DNA from: Pseudanabaena sp. UWO311
GTDB lineage: Bacteria; Cyanobacteriota; Cyanobacteriia; Pseudanabaenales; Pseudanabaenaceae
Length of the DNA stretch: 64,000 nucleotides
Assembly: GCF_006937785.1 (NCBI RefSeq)
Contig: NZ_SJEE01000001.1
Coordinates: 1-64,000, forward strand
Reading direction: 5' to 3'
Position 1 is the first letter of the stretch, and each line of letters starts with the position of its first letter. A program made the position numbers and the translations under genes. The notes under the pieces were generated by a model. The model was not told the origin of the DNA and did no database searches. It saw only the letters and a program-made list of their open reading frames with translations. Below, in pieces: positions 43,735 through 54,000 of the stretch.

Positions 43735-46700
43735 TTAACTATCCACAAAAAAAGTAAGTACAGTTTCATCAACCCCTTTAAGCTTAAGCGGTTCACGCTT
43801 ACGAAGCTCCTCATCATTAAGATAATCTGCAACCGCTGCTGAGACAAGAATGCAATCAGGTTCTGCTGCCGATTGGATACGAGCAGCAATATTTACAGTT
43901 GGTCCGATCGCTGTATAGTCCGATCGCTCCGCACTACCAAACATCCCCACCACTGCCGTACCTTGATGAATGCCGCAGCGAAATCTGACTGTGGGAATGC
44001 CCTGAACTGCCCATTGTTCATTGAGTTGAGCCAGCGATCGCTGCATATGTTTAGCTGTCTGAACGGCTCGGCGCACTTGTTCGTTAGGGCTACAATCTTC
44101 AGGCGCACCAAACAGAGCCATAATACCATCACCCATAAACTTATCTACCGTGCCACCATTGGCAAAAATTGCTTCTGTCATTGCACCTAGATATTGATTG
44201 AGCAACTCAGCAACACGACGCGATCGCAAGGTATTCGCAAGGGAAGTAAAGCCGACAATATCTGTAAAGAGAACTGTGATCATTCTTGGTTCAGGACGCA
44301 AATCAAGACTGAGTTCACCTGTGGCAGCTTTGGAAACCAGACTGGGAGGAAGGAAACGCTTAAGAACTGATTCGGTGAGATAGAGATTAAGTTGAGCTAC
44401 GCGGCGCTCATTGGTTTTGAGAGCGAGTAAATTCCGAACTTCTGCTAACAATTCGCGATCGTTAAAAGGCTTGGCTAGATAGGCATCAGCACCCATTTCT
44501 GTACCTTCAATGCGAGTCTCTTCATTGGCTTTAGCAGTTAACAAAATCATCGGAATTCCCGATAATTCAGGATCTTGGCGAATCATGGCAATTAAGTCCA
44601 AACCAGAGACTTGAGGCATCATCAAATCGGTAACGATTAGATCAGGTCGATGTTCTTGAGCTTGAGTGTAGCCATGAGCACCATTATGTGCCGAGATCAC
44701 ACTATAGCCAGCCTGATTAAGAACCCGTCGCAAATATCCCCGTAGATCACGATTGTCGTCAACGATTAAGATTTTGCCAGTAGTAGTATGTGGAGATTCT
44801 TCATGTTCACTATCAGTAATGAAACTATCTTCTTCTAAACCCAAGTCAGTTTCTAGATCCGCAAGTTCCACTGAGGCTCTCGATATTTGGAGATCGGCAG
44901 GTAAGTTAGTAACTTGATCGGTGGGCAAATGTTTTTTACCTGTGGGAATGGAGATCATAAAGGTAGTCCCATAACCATAGTCTGAGGTAACGGAAATGTT
45001 TCCCCCATGCAGATCCACCAATTCTTTGACCAGCGATAAACCTAAGCCACTACCCTCATAACTACGATTAACGGAACCTTCAGCTTGACGAAATCGATCA
45101 AATAGAAATGGAATTTGATCTTGGCGAATACCAATCCCAGTATCATGCACGCTAAGAATACAATGGTCACCATCTGGATCAGCTGAGATATCAACAGTAA
45201 CGCTACCGTTACTGGGTGTGAACTTCATCGCATTAGACAGCAGATTGTAGAGCACCTTATCAAACTTCTCTAAGTCTAGATAGATTTCTGGACATTCGCT
45301 AAACTTACTAAACAGGTGAATATTTTTGCGATCGCAGTAGGGACGAAACGCATCGATAGTTTGGCTCGTAAATTCGATCAGATTGCAAGGACGGAAACAA
45401 GCTTGCATTTTTCCAGCATCAAGGCGTTGTATATCTAGAAGTTGATTAACCAGACGCAGCAACCGACGACAGTTTCGTAGAGCAATCACCGATTGTTCAA
45501 GTGGGAGTGATTGGGATTTCTCGATCGCTGATTCTAATGGCCCAATGGTAAGGGTGAGGGGAGTACGGAATTCATGGGAGAGATTCTGAAAAAATTCGGT
45601 TTTTTGGCGATCAAGTTCAAGAAGTTGCTGTGCTTGTTGGCGAGTTTTTTGAAAGAGATTAGCCTGTTGCACTGCGATCGCCGCTTGAGCTGCCACAGCT
45701 TGCACCAAAGATACTTCTTCAGGTTGCCATTGTCGTGGCAGACTATTTTGACGCATAGAAATACTGCCAATAATCTTGCCATCAGATAGCAGTGGAACCA
45801 TGAGCAGCGATCGAGCAATGGAACGTAATGGCAAATCAGTGATATTCCATTCTGGATTTTCTTGTAAATCCGAGATGGCGACGGGTTGCTTGGTTTCAAT
45901 TAAAGCTTGAAAGACGGGATTAACGGAGATATTCGCAATCGATTGCGGCAATACTGGTTCGTTCGGATTTGACCGATCATGAACTACCTCATTAGGATCG
46001 AGTAAATGTAAACCGACACAGCGTAAGTAATGCTCATCTTCTGTCCATAAAGATAAAGCACAACTTTCCGAATTTAAGGCTTGACCTAATTGCTGGGTAA
46101 TTGACGCAAAAATCTTTTGAGGATCGAGACTGGAGCGGATCGTACTTGTAATCGTATTGAGCAAAGATTCCCTTTTTGCCAGTTCTTGAATGCGATCATA
46201 AGCTCTGGCGCGAGAACTAACGATCGCGGCTTGATCGGCTGCTAATTCAATCAAGGCTAATTCATCACTACTCCACAAATGCGGACTTTCGCAATGATAG
46301 AGGGCTAACATCGCTAAGCATTCTTGCTGGACTTCAAGGGGAACAAATAAAACTGATTTGATGTTTGCTTTAGCATAGATAGATTTATCAGTTTCCGAAA
46401 CACGCTGATCGTCCTCAATATTACTAATTGCGACAATCTGCGATCGCAGGGTGAGAATCTTCGATAGCTGAGGCAAACTAGCCATTGGGTGACTGCAATA
46501 GGCAAAATAGTCTTCTGAAAGTATTCTTGCCTCAGATAGTCGTAAAATGCTGCCAGAAACTTCAAAATTACGGGCAATAGATTCAGCGATCGAGGCAATA
46601 ATTTCCCGATATGGTGCGGCACTATCTACTGATGAGGCGATCGCGTTCAGGAGTGATTGTTGGCGCAGAGTGCGACGTAGCTCAGCAGTTCGATTTCGCA

Positions 46701-47091
46701 GGACATTATGAGTATCAATGGCTTGGCTTACTACATTTCTGAGTTCTACTTCGTCCCAAGGCTTGGTGACGTACTTAAAAACCTTACAAGTGTTAATCGC
46801 CTCAACCAAATCCTCAACATCGGTATATCCTGTAAGAATAATCCGCATTGTGTCAGGATATTTGACCGCCATTTGACTCAAAAACTCAGTTCCACTCATG
46901 ATCGGCATTCTTTGATCAGAGATAATTACGGCGACTTCCCCTTCGTGATCAAGCAATTCCAACGCTTCCAAGCCACTATTGGCTCGCAAAACTTGATAAT
47001 CTCGATAAAAAGTCCGAAATAGCAAATCCAAGTTATCGGGTTCATCATCGATAACTAGTAACTTAGGTTTGGGGGCGATTTGCGAACCCAT
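43735..47091 (-). CDS. Hybrid histidine kinase ending in an adenylate cyclase domain
   Basis: An 1118-residue cytoplasmic signalling protein. Domain order: receiver (about 8-125; DDEPDN, SDQRMP, KPW), GAF (155-295), GAF (320-475), HisKA with phospho-His in NLSHEFRTPLTL (about 500), HATPase (DTGIGIR, GSGLGLSLVKEL), second receiver (about 765-885; VDDNRDL, DLMMP), and class III cyclase (930-1100). The cyclase has metal residues in LFTDIVGF and MGDGIMA, the adenine-selecting Lys in TVDKFMGD and Thr in DYTAIGPTVNIAAR, so it should make cAMP. This links phosphorelay input to cAMP output. No transmembrane segment; partner unknown. Confidence 0.92.
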   Translation of the reverse strand: MGSQIAPKPKLLVIDDEPDNLDLLFRTFYRDYQVLRANSGLEALELLDHEGEVAVIISDQRMPIMSGTEFLSQMAVKYPDTMRIILTGYTDVEDLVEAINTCKVFKYVTKPWDEVELRNVVSQAIDTHNVLRNRTAELRRTLRQQSLLNAIASSVDSAAPYREIIASIAESIARNFEVSGSILRLSEARILSEDYFAYCSHPMASLPQLSKILTLRSQIVAISNIEDDQRVSETDKSIYAKANIKSVLFVPLEVQQECLAMLALYHCESPHLWSSDELALIELAADQAAIVSSRARAYDRIQELAKRESLLNTITSTIRSSLDPQKIFASITQQLGQALNSESCALSLWTEDEHYLRCVGLHLLDPNEVVHDRSNPNEPVLPQSIANISVNPVFQALIETKQPVAISDLQENPEWNITDLPLRSIARSLLMVPLLSDGKIIGSISMRQNSLPRQWQPEEVSLVQAVAAQAAIAVQQANLFQKTRQQAQQLLELDRQKTEFFQNLSHEFRTPLTLTIGPLESAIEKSQSLPLEQSVIALRNCRRLLRLVNQLLDIQRLDAGKMQACFRPCNLIEFTSQTIDAFRPYCDRKNIHLFSKFSECPEIYLDLEKFDKVLYNLLSNAMKFTPSNGSVTVDISADPDGDHCILSVHDTGIGIRQDQIPFLFDRFRQAEGSVNRSYEGSGLGLSLVKELVDLHGGNISVTSDYGYGTTFMISIPTGKKHLPTDQVTNLPADLQISRASVELADLETDLGLEEDSFITDSEHEESPHTTTGKILIVDDNRDLRGYLRRVLNQAGYSVISAHNGAHGYTQAQEHRPDLIVTDLMMPQVSGLDLIAMIRQDPELSGIPMILLTAKANEETRIEGTEMGADAYLAKPFNDRELLAEVRNLLALKTNERRVAQLNLYLTESVLKRFLPPSLVSKAATGELSLDLRPEPRMITVLFTDIVGFTSLANTLRSRRVAELLNQYLGAMTEAIFANGGTVDKFMGDGIMALFGAPEDCSPNEQVRRAVQTAKHMQRSLAQLNEQWAVQGIPTVRFRCGIHQGTAVVGMFGSAERSDYTAIGPTVNIAARIQSAAEPDCILVSAAVADYLNDEELRKREPLKLKGVDETVLTFFVDS

Positions 47092-47536
47092 GGAGCTACT
47101 TCTTCCTAAAAATTTTGATGCTTGAATACTCTGGGTTTAAAGTATCAGAGAACACTAATCTGAATGAGCTTGAAATTGATAAGCTCAACTTGGTTTTGAA
47201 TATACTTCCTTTTGCATCATAACCGATACTCCTTACGTGTTTTTGCCTAGTAAGTAATACCAAAACACAAAATGGCGTAGCCATTTTGTGTTTTTAAAAC
47301 CCTTACAGGGTTTGTTTTTTAATTCACAGAAGTGTGACAACACTTCTGTGAATTGGTGGAATTAAACGTAGGATGGGTTAGCGATAGCGTAACCCATCAT
47401 TGACAACTAATTGATGCGTTACGTTTCACTAACGCATCCTACATTTAATTAACCTTTCCTACACATGTGACCAACAACTAATAAAAACAAGAATCTATGC
47501 TGCGAACAAGGATCGCCATATAGATTCTTGTTTTTA
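47092..47536. other. Gap holding three repeat types
   Basis: It contains copy 3 of the double-hairpin repeat (47257-47357), then an inverted-repeat pair of the GGATGGGTTAGCG and ACTAACGCATCC type (47365-47443) that is common in cyanobacterial genomes, then a palindrome with arms AATAAAAACAAGAATCTAT (47479-47539) reaching into the murE stop. No gene seen. Confidence 0.6.
47257..47357. repeat. Double-hairpin interspersed repeat, copy 3
   Basis: It begins ATACCAAAACACAAAATGGC and ends CTGTGAATTGGT; orientation as copy 1. The central segment reads AAAACCCTTACAGGGTTT. Confidence 0.8.
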
Positions 47537-49033
47537 TTAAGCCAAGTTGTGGCGAAGGATTAAAGCTGATTGAGCCTCTTCGCGATCATCAAAATGGATT
47601 TTTTCTCGCCCAATGATTTGATAGTCTTCATGACCTTTTCCAGCGATCAGAATTGTATCGCCTGATTGAGCTTTCGCAATGGCTGTTTGGATGCATTTAT
47701 GCCGATCGCCTTCAATAGTCATTGGCTTATCACCTATATCGGCTTTGACTCCAACTACGACATCATCCAAAATTTGTTGGGGATCTTCAGTACGGGGATT
47801 GTCAGAAGTTACATAAATGCGATCAGCTAGTCTGGCGGCGATCCCACCCATTAACGACCGCTTGGTGCGATCGCGATCGCCTCCACAACCAAACACACAG
47901 ATTAATTCTCGCTGGGTAAAGGGACGCATCGCCTTTAATAGGTTTTCGAGACTATCAGGGGTATGCGCATAGTCCACCACGACCGTCACATCTTGATCGT
48001 CGCTTACCTGTACCCTTTCTACTCGTCCAGGGACGTTTTTAAATTCTGGCAAGCGGCTGACCACTTCGGCAAGACTCATCCCCATATGCAAAGCCGTTGC
48101 GATCGCAGCCAAGATATTCTCGACATTAAACCGACCAACTAGCGGTGAGTTGAAAGCGATCGCTCCCTGTGGTGTGTGTAATGTTCCCGTTGCGCCATTG
48201 GGCAAGTAGGTCAAGTTTCCGGTATAAAAATCGGCTTGGGAATTACTAATGCTATAAGTCCAAATTGGTTTGTCGCCGATCATTTGCACCAAACGCTGTC
48301 CAAAAGTATCATCAAAATTGATAATCGCTCTACCTTGCAAATAAATATCGCCAAATAGCAAAGCCTTTGCCTGAAAATAGGATTCTAAGTCTTTGTGATA
48401 GTCCAAGTGATCTTGGGTCAAATTGGTAAATACCGCCACCTCGAAGGGGCAACCTAATACACGCCTTTGGTCTAAAGCATGGGAGCTAACCTCCATCAAG
48501 CCTACGTCACAACCTGCGGCGATCGCATCAGCAAGTTGCGCTTGTAAATCTATAGCAAAAGGTGTGGTATGGCTTGCAGTCTTAGAATAGCCAGCCCAAC
48601 GGGTATAAAGTGTCCCAAATAGAGCCGATGCATATTGGGTTTGCAATAAAAACTCGATTAGGTGCGTGGTGGTCGTTTTGCCATTTGTTCCTGTTACGCC
48701 TACCAACTTTAGTTTTTGAGCAGGATAGTCATAAAATGCTGTTGCAATTTGGCTGCAAGCGACAACCACATCGTCAACGGCGATCGCTTTAGCTTGATCT
48801 TGCTCAGATAAATTGCCAAAAGCTTCACGGGAAATAATTGCTGCGATCGCTCCCTGTGCGATCGCCTGTGGTGCAAATTTGCCACCATCCACCTGTGTCC
48901 CCGTCATCCCGATAAACAAGTCCCCAGCTTGACAAGCCCGCGAATCTGTAATTACACGCTTTATTTCTAGCCCGTCTAGTTCAGGCTGAGAATTTTGATA
49001 ACCAGCTAACGCTAGCAATTGTCCTAAACGCAT
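47537..49033 (-). CDS. murE: UDP-MurNAc-tripeptide ligase MurE (meso-diaminopimelate type)
   Basis: MurE adds the third amino acid to the peptidoglycan precursor. ATP-binding loop VGVTGTNGKTTTTHLIEFLL, carbamylated-Lys region and the DNPRTEDP motif, which selects meso-diaminopimelate, are all present. N-terminal UDP-binding block: ITDSRACQAGDLFIGMTGTQ. At 498 residues it is full length. It stands alone, downstream of a palindrome-rich gap. Confidence 0.95.
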   Translation of the reverse strand: MRLGQLLALAGYQNSQPELDGLEIKRVITDSRACQAGDLFIGMTGTQVDGGKFAPQAIAQGAIAAIISREAFGNLSEQDQAKAIAVDDVVVACSQIATAFYDYPAQKLKLVGVTGTNGKTTTTHLIEFLLQTQYASALFGTLYTRWAGYSKTASHTTPFAIDLQAQLADAIAAGCDVGLMEVSSHALDQRRVLGCPFEVAVFTNLTQDHLDYHKDLESYFQAKALLFGDIYLQGRAIINFDDTFGQRLVQMIGDKPIWTYSISNSQADFYTGNLTYLPNGATGTLHTPQGAIAFNSPLVGRFNVENILAAIATALHMGMSLAEVVSRLPEFKNVPGRVERVQVSDDQDVTVVVDYAHTPDSLENLLKAMRPFTQRELICVFGCGGDRDRTKRSLMGGIAARLADRIYVTSDNPRTEDPQQILDDVVVGVKADIGDKPMTIEGDRHKCIQTAIAKAQSGDTILIAGKGHEDYQIIGREKIHFDDREEAQSALILRHNLA

Positions 49034-49167
49034 AATTTCTCGATCCTACTCTCAAGCACAAAATATCCAAGAATTCTGACATGAAATCTTGATTTGTGAC
49101 AACTAGATCAAACCAAAAGCAGCAATACTCAATATGAAACCGATTTTTATAATGAGAATTGCTGAAC

Positions 49168-49206
49168 CAAAAGGAGAAGCGGCGCTTTGCGCCGCTTCTC
49201 CTTTTG
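49168..49206. terminator. Hairpin downstream of purN
   Basis: Perfect 18-base arms CAAAAGGAGAAGCGGCGC around TTT, immediately after the purN stop, with T residues following on the minus strand. Strong intrinsic terminator. Confidence 0.7.
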
Positions 49207-49209
49207 ATT

Positions 49210-49779
49210 TTAATGGCTATATTCTGCGATCGCCTCTGGGTAAATAATATGCTCTTGAACTTGGATGCGCTTTTGGAGATCCTCTAGAGTGTCTTCTGGC
49301 AATACAGGAACCGCAGCTTGCTTGAGAATTTTGCCGCTATCAACTTCGAGGCTGAGTAAATGTACAGTGCAGCCCGTAACCTTGACCCCATAGTTAAAGG
49401 CTTGCTCGATCGCATGAATACCTTTAAAGCTTGGTAATAAACTAGGATGAATATTCAAAATTCGCTCTGGGAAAGCATCAATTAAAACTTGGGTAACGAT
49501 TCGCATCCAGCCAGCCATGATCACCAAATCGACATTGTACTTTTCGAGAATATTGATGATTGCGAGATCCAGGGCTTTACGGGATTTGTAGTCTCGATGA
49601 TTGACTAAAATTGCAGGAATACCATACTTTTCAGCGCGTTGACGGGCAAATGCATCAGGTTCGTTATAGATGACAACTGCGATTTTAGCTTTCAGTTCTC
49701 CATTTACGATCGCTTGAGCGATCGCTTCCAAATTACTGCCACTTCCTGAAGCTAATACAGCCAACACCTTTACGCTCAC
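49210..49779 (-). CDS. purN: Phosphoribosylglycinamide formyltransferase
   Basis: PurN transfers a formyl group from 10-formyltetrahydrofolate to GAR in purine synthesis. The phosphate loop ASGSGSNLEAI is at the start; the catalytic Asn-His pair is in ERILNIHPSLLPSFKG and the Asp in LEVDSGKIL. The start is GTG 49779, with AGGAG upstream. 189 residues, the expected length. Confidence 0.93.
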   Translation of the reverse strand: MSVKVLAVLASGSGSNLEAIAQAIVNGELKAKIAVVIYNEPDAFARQRAEKYGIPAILVNHRDYKSRKALDLAIINILEKYNVDLVIMAGWMRIVTQVLIDAFPERILNIHPSLLPSFKGIHAIEQAFNYGVKVTGCTVHLLSLEVDSGKILKQAAVPVLPEDTLEDLQKRIQVQEHIIYPEAIAEYSH

Positions 49780-49841
49780 AAATCTTCGAGGCTCCTAAAC
49801 AAAAAATGCAGACACAAGTTTACTATATAGAGGCAGTGATC

Positions 49842-49942
49842 CCAATTCACAAAAGTGTCATCACACTTTTGTGAATTAAAAAACAAACCCTGTAAGGGTT
49901 TTAAAAGCACAAAATGGCTGTGCCATTTTGCGCTTTGGTATG
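49842..49942. repeat. Double-hairpin interspersed repeat, copy 4
   Basis: It begins CCAATTCACAAAAGTGT and ends GCGCTTTGGTA, orientation as copy 2. It lies just upstream of dusA, and an open frame runs through it into dusA, so a longer dusA N-terminus would be an artefact of the repeat. Confidence 0.8.
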
Positions 49943-49974
49943 ACTTGAGCTGCATCTATATAGCTGATTCCGCC

Positions 49975-50994
49975 ATGACTAGTCTATCGAAATTATCGCT
50001 TGCTACTCCAGCAGTGCGCGATCGCCTCCAAACCTATCCCCTCAGCATCGCGCCGATGATGGATCGTACTGATCGCCATTATCGCTATTTCATGCGCCAA
50101 ATCACGAGGCGGACTTTGCTATATACAGAGATGGTAACCAGTGCGGCAATTAAGCATGGCGATAAAGACTATCTATTAGGATTCTCTCCGCTGGAAAATC
50201 CCCTAGCTTTACAAGTGGGCGGAGACAATCCTCAAGATCTCGCAGAATGTGCGAGGCTTGCCGAATCGATGGGTTATGACGAAATTAATTTGAACGTCGG
50301 CTGTCCTAGCGATCGAGTTCAGAGTGGGCATTTTGGGGCTTGCTTGATGAAAACTCCCGATCGCGTGGCGAAATGTATTGAAGCCATGATCGCCGCCGCT
50401 ACAATTCCAGTTTCAGTTAAGCATCGCATCGGAGTCGATGATTTAGATCGTTACGAAGATATGCAAAACTTTGTACGGATTTTGTCAGAAGCAGGTTGTC
50501 AGCGCTTCTCAGTTCATGCAAGGAAGGCTTGGTTGCAGGGGCTAAGCCCCAAAGACAATCGTGAAGTTCCACCTTTGCGCTATGCCGATGTGCATCGCCT
50601 AAAGGTGGAATTCCCACATTTATTTATTGAAATCAATGGTGGATTTACAACTCTAGAGCAGGCTCATGAACAGTTACAGTATGTCGATGCCGTGATGATT
50701 GGTCGTGCAGCCTATGACAATCCCTATCTGTTTGCGATGTGCGATCGCGAGTTTTTTGGTGAAGAAGCTCCTATTCGTAGCCGTGTTGAGGTTGCCGAAG
50801 CGATGATTGCATATATTGATCAATGGACAGCGAAAGGATTGAGGTTACATAAAATCACTCGTCATATGCTGCAATTGTTCCACGGTCAGGCTGGTAGTCG
50901 GATCTGGAAACGAATTCTTACAGAGAAATCTTGTATTACTGGAGCAGGTTCTGAAGTAATTCGTGATGCGATCGCTGCCGTTAGTAGTTTGTGA
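49975..50994 (+). CDS. dusA: tRNA-dihydrouridine(20/20a) synthase DusA
   Basis: DusA reduces uridines in the D-loop of tRNA using FMN. Signature blocks: LSIAPMMDRTDRHYRYFMRQ, LALQVGGDNPQDLAECARLA, INLNVGCPSDRVQSGHFGAC with the catalytic Cys, VKHRIGVDD, FSVHARKAWLQGLSPK (the DusA-specific block) and AVMIGRAAYDNPYLF. ATG 49975 gives 339 residues; the frame is open further upstream only because it crosses the repeat copy. Monocistronic; a palindrome follows. Confidence 0.92.
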   Translation: MTSLSKLSLATPAVRDRLQTYPLSIAPMMDRTDRHYRYFMRQITRRTLLYTEMVTSAAIKHGDKDYLLGFSPLENPLALQVGGDNPQDLAECARLAESMGYDEINLNVGCPSDRVQSGHFGACLMKTPDRVAKCIEAMIAAATIPVSVKHRIGVDDLDRYEDMQNFVRILSEAGCQRFSVHARKAWLQGLSPKDNREVPPLRYADVHRLKVEFPHLFIEINGGFTTLEQAHEQLQYVDAVMIGRAAYDNPYLFAMCDREFFGEEAPIRSRVEVAEAMIAYIDQWTAKGLRLHKITRHMLQLFHGQAGSRIWKRILTEKSCITGAGSEVIRDAIAAVSSL

Positions 50995-51001
50995 CCAAAC
51001 C

Positions 51002-51058
51002 AAACCCATATTTTTGTAAAAGCCATGCGAAGCATGGCTTTTACAAAAATATGGGTTT
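51002..51058. terminator. AAACCCA-shouldered palindrome between convergent genes
   Basis: 27-base arms starting AAACCCATATTTTTGTAAAA around GAA. It lies between dusA and the stop of the minus-strand hybrid kinase and can serve both. Confidence 0.7.
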
Positions 51059-54000
51059 TACTTCAGTACAAAGCTCTGCATGTTTGGTGAGTGAATGGGA
51101 ATTGAGAGCAAAAACTCAGTAAACTCGTTTAGCTCGCTGTTAATCACCAATGTCCCTTGATGTTGCTTAACGATAATGTCATGGGTAAGCGAAAGCCCCA
51201 GCCCTGTTCCTTCCCCAGGAGGCTTAGTTGTGAAGAATGGGTCAAGGATTTTAGAGCGGATCTGAGGGGTAAGACCACAACCATTATCACGAATGCGGAT
51301 TTCTACTTTATCTTCTACCAGTTGAGTAGAAACTGTGAGGCTAGGTATGTATGTACTAGGTCGTAAATCATCTTCACTTAACTGCATCTGCTTAGAGCGC
51401 ATCGCATCATAGGCATTATCGATTAAATTAATAAACGCTCTCATGAGAGTGTTAGAAATTATGTCAACTAGTCCTACTTCTGGATCATAGTTGGTGTGAA
51501 TAGAGACATTGAAGTTAATATCTTGTAACCGTTTGCTATGAAAGGCTAGTTTCAGGGCTTCATCAAGCAAGGTATTAAGTTTTGTAGGCTGCATTGGAGC
51601 AGGTTCGCTACGGGAATGTTGCATCATGCTATCAATAATCTCTGCGGCCCGGAGGCTATGTCGATGGATCGTAGAGGCATTTTCCTGTAAGTCGATGATT
51701 AGAGTTTCGATCGATGAAGCTGTTTGGGGATCTTGAACCAAAAAGATTGGCTGTAGAATCTCTAGTAGTTCTTGAGATAGATCAATAGAGCCTTCAGCAT
51801 AGTTTTTGACAAAGTTAAGAGGGTTACGCATTTCGTGGGCGATGCCTGCAGTGAGTGTACCTAACGAGGCAAGCTTTTCTTGAGCAATAATCCGCTCTTG
51901 AGCGCTTTTGAGCTCATTAGTGCGTTCTTGGACACGTTGCTCAAGAGTTTGGGAATAGTCTTCGAGTTGATGATTAGCTTCCTCTAGCTTACTGTTTAAT
52001 TGAGATAGTTCTTGCAACAGGCGATCAAGCTCTAGTTCAGCTCGCTTGCGATCGCTGATATCAGTGTGTGTTCCCAACATGCGCAATGGCTGTCCATTAT
52101 CGTCCCATTCTACAATTTTACCAAGCGAGAGAATCCATTTCCAGTCACCATTTTTAGTGCGATGACGAAACTCTACTTTATAATGCGGAAGCGCACCATT
52201 AACATAATCTCGATAAGTTTTTGCAACTATTGCCAGATCATCTGGATGGAGTCTTTCAATCCATCTAGCTCTAGTTTCCTGTAGCTCCTCAGGGCTATAG
52301 CCTAACATAGTGGCATATTCTGGACTGACAACAGTTTCTCCAGATTGAGGATTAAGGTCATAGAGTCCTTGATTGGCTGCGGTCAAGGCAAGGCGTAAAC
52401 GTTCTTCACTGTCTTGCAGAGATATTTCTGCTTCTCGACGTGCTGTCACATCTCGATTACTGATCACCACACCTGTGATTGAGCCATCGACTTCAAAATA
52501 AGGAGAATAGGTTGCACTAACAAATCGATTACCTGCCTTCTTAAAATAGAACCAATCCCCGTAATCAGTTGTTTCGCCTGTAAGACATCGATCAAACCTT
52601 GGCTTGACAATGTTTTGGAACGTGTCATCGCCCATGACATCACAAATAGAAACACCAACAATCTCATTCAACTGTCGCTCATTCTGATCTAAATAAATTT
52701 GATTGACCAAGCGATACGTATAGTTTTGGTCAACCAGAGCCATCCCGACTGGAGCGATCTCCACCATCCGCTGAAATTGTCTCAAGACAATTTCAGCTTG
52801 TTTGCGATCGGTAATATCACGCACTACACCGACAATTCTGAAACCATCACCCTCTTCTTTCTCAACAACTTTTCCATTTACAGCGACCCAACGTATCTCG
52901 CCATCATTACGATTAATCCGATATTCAATGTTGTAAGGGGAATGTGTAGTAAAACTATGATAAAGAGACTGAAACACTCGTTCTTGATCTTCGAGACGAA
53001 CTAATTTTAGAAAGGCTTCACGATCTCCAGGAAATGCTCCAGCCTCATAGCCAAAAATGGCTTCTGTCCTTTCCGACCAGATCCCTGTATCTAAGTTAGA
53101 CTCCCAAGTTCCCATCTCCATCACTTCGAGAGCCAGTTGTAACCGCAGTTTCTCTGACTGAAGTTGTTGCTCTGAGCGTTTGCGATCGCTAATATCTTGA
53201 ATAATGCCAATAAAATACTGCGGTTCTCCACTGTGGTTTCGAGCTAATGAGACAGCCAAATTCGCCCAAACAATCTCACCATCTTTGCGGATATACCGCT
53301 TTTCCATCGTAAAGCTTTGTAGTTCTCCTTTGACCAAAAGTCTGGATTTTTCGTCGTCTTTAGCAAGGTCGTCAGAATGAGTTAATTCGGCAAAAGATTT
53401 AACTAGCAATTCTGTTTCTGAGTACCCCATAATGTCGCAAAATCTTTGGTTGATTTGCATATATCTCCCATCCAAGCTATTTTGGCAAATCCCAACGGCC
53501 GCTTGATCAAAGGTAGCTCGCAAACGTTCATTACTATCGCCAAGGGCTATTTCAGCTCGTTTGCGATCGCTAATATCTTCATAACAGCCGAGAATCCCGA
53601 TTACCTCTCCTTGAGAATTTGTTAAAGGGATTTTGCTATTACGAATCCAGATCTGATCCCCATTTAGATTTCTAGTGAGTTCTTCATATCCCAATTTTGG
53701 GGTTTTAGTCTCTATGATTCTAGCGTCATCAGCACGGTAGAGATTAGCCCAATCATTCCAAGGTAGCTCAAAATCAGTTTTGCCGATAATTTGTTCTTCA
53801 GTTAGCTGATAGTCGTTGGCAAATGCTGGATTACAGCCCAAAAAACGAGACTGTCGATCTTTCCAAAAGACTCGTTGGGGAATAGTGTCGAGTACTAGCT
53901 GCAACATATTACGCGATTCTTGCAGGGCTTGAGTTCGTTCTTGGACTCGCTTTTCTAGGGTGGAATTCAATTGTTGCAGGTTTTCTAAAGTCTGTAATCT

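Noticed and set aside
43597-43842. 81-aa frame starting MRGYDKLSNLTWVSAAIASS, signal-peptide-like
   Set aside because: It continues antisense into the 3' end of the hybrid kinase gene. At most it could be the N-terminal remnant of a lost secreted protein (43597-43733); I see no way to confirm that.
47096-47284. 62-aa minus-strand frame upstream of the hybrid kinase
   Set aside because: It ends in a repeat copy at one side, has no ribosome binding site and its composition is not protein-like.
49855-49974. 40-residue N-terminal extension of dusA
   Set aside because: The residues are encoded by repeat copy 4. DusA homology begins after ATG 49975.
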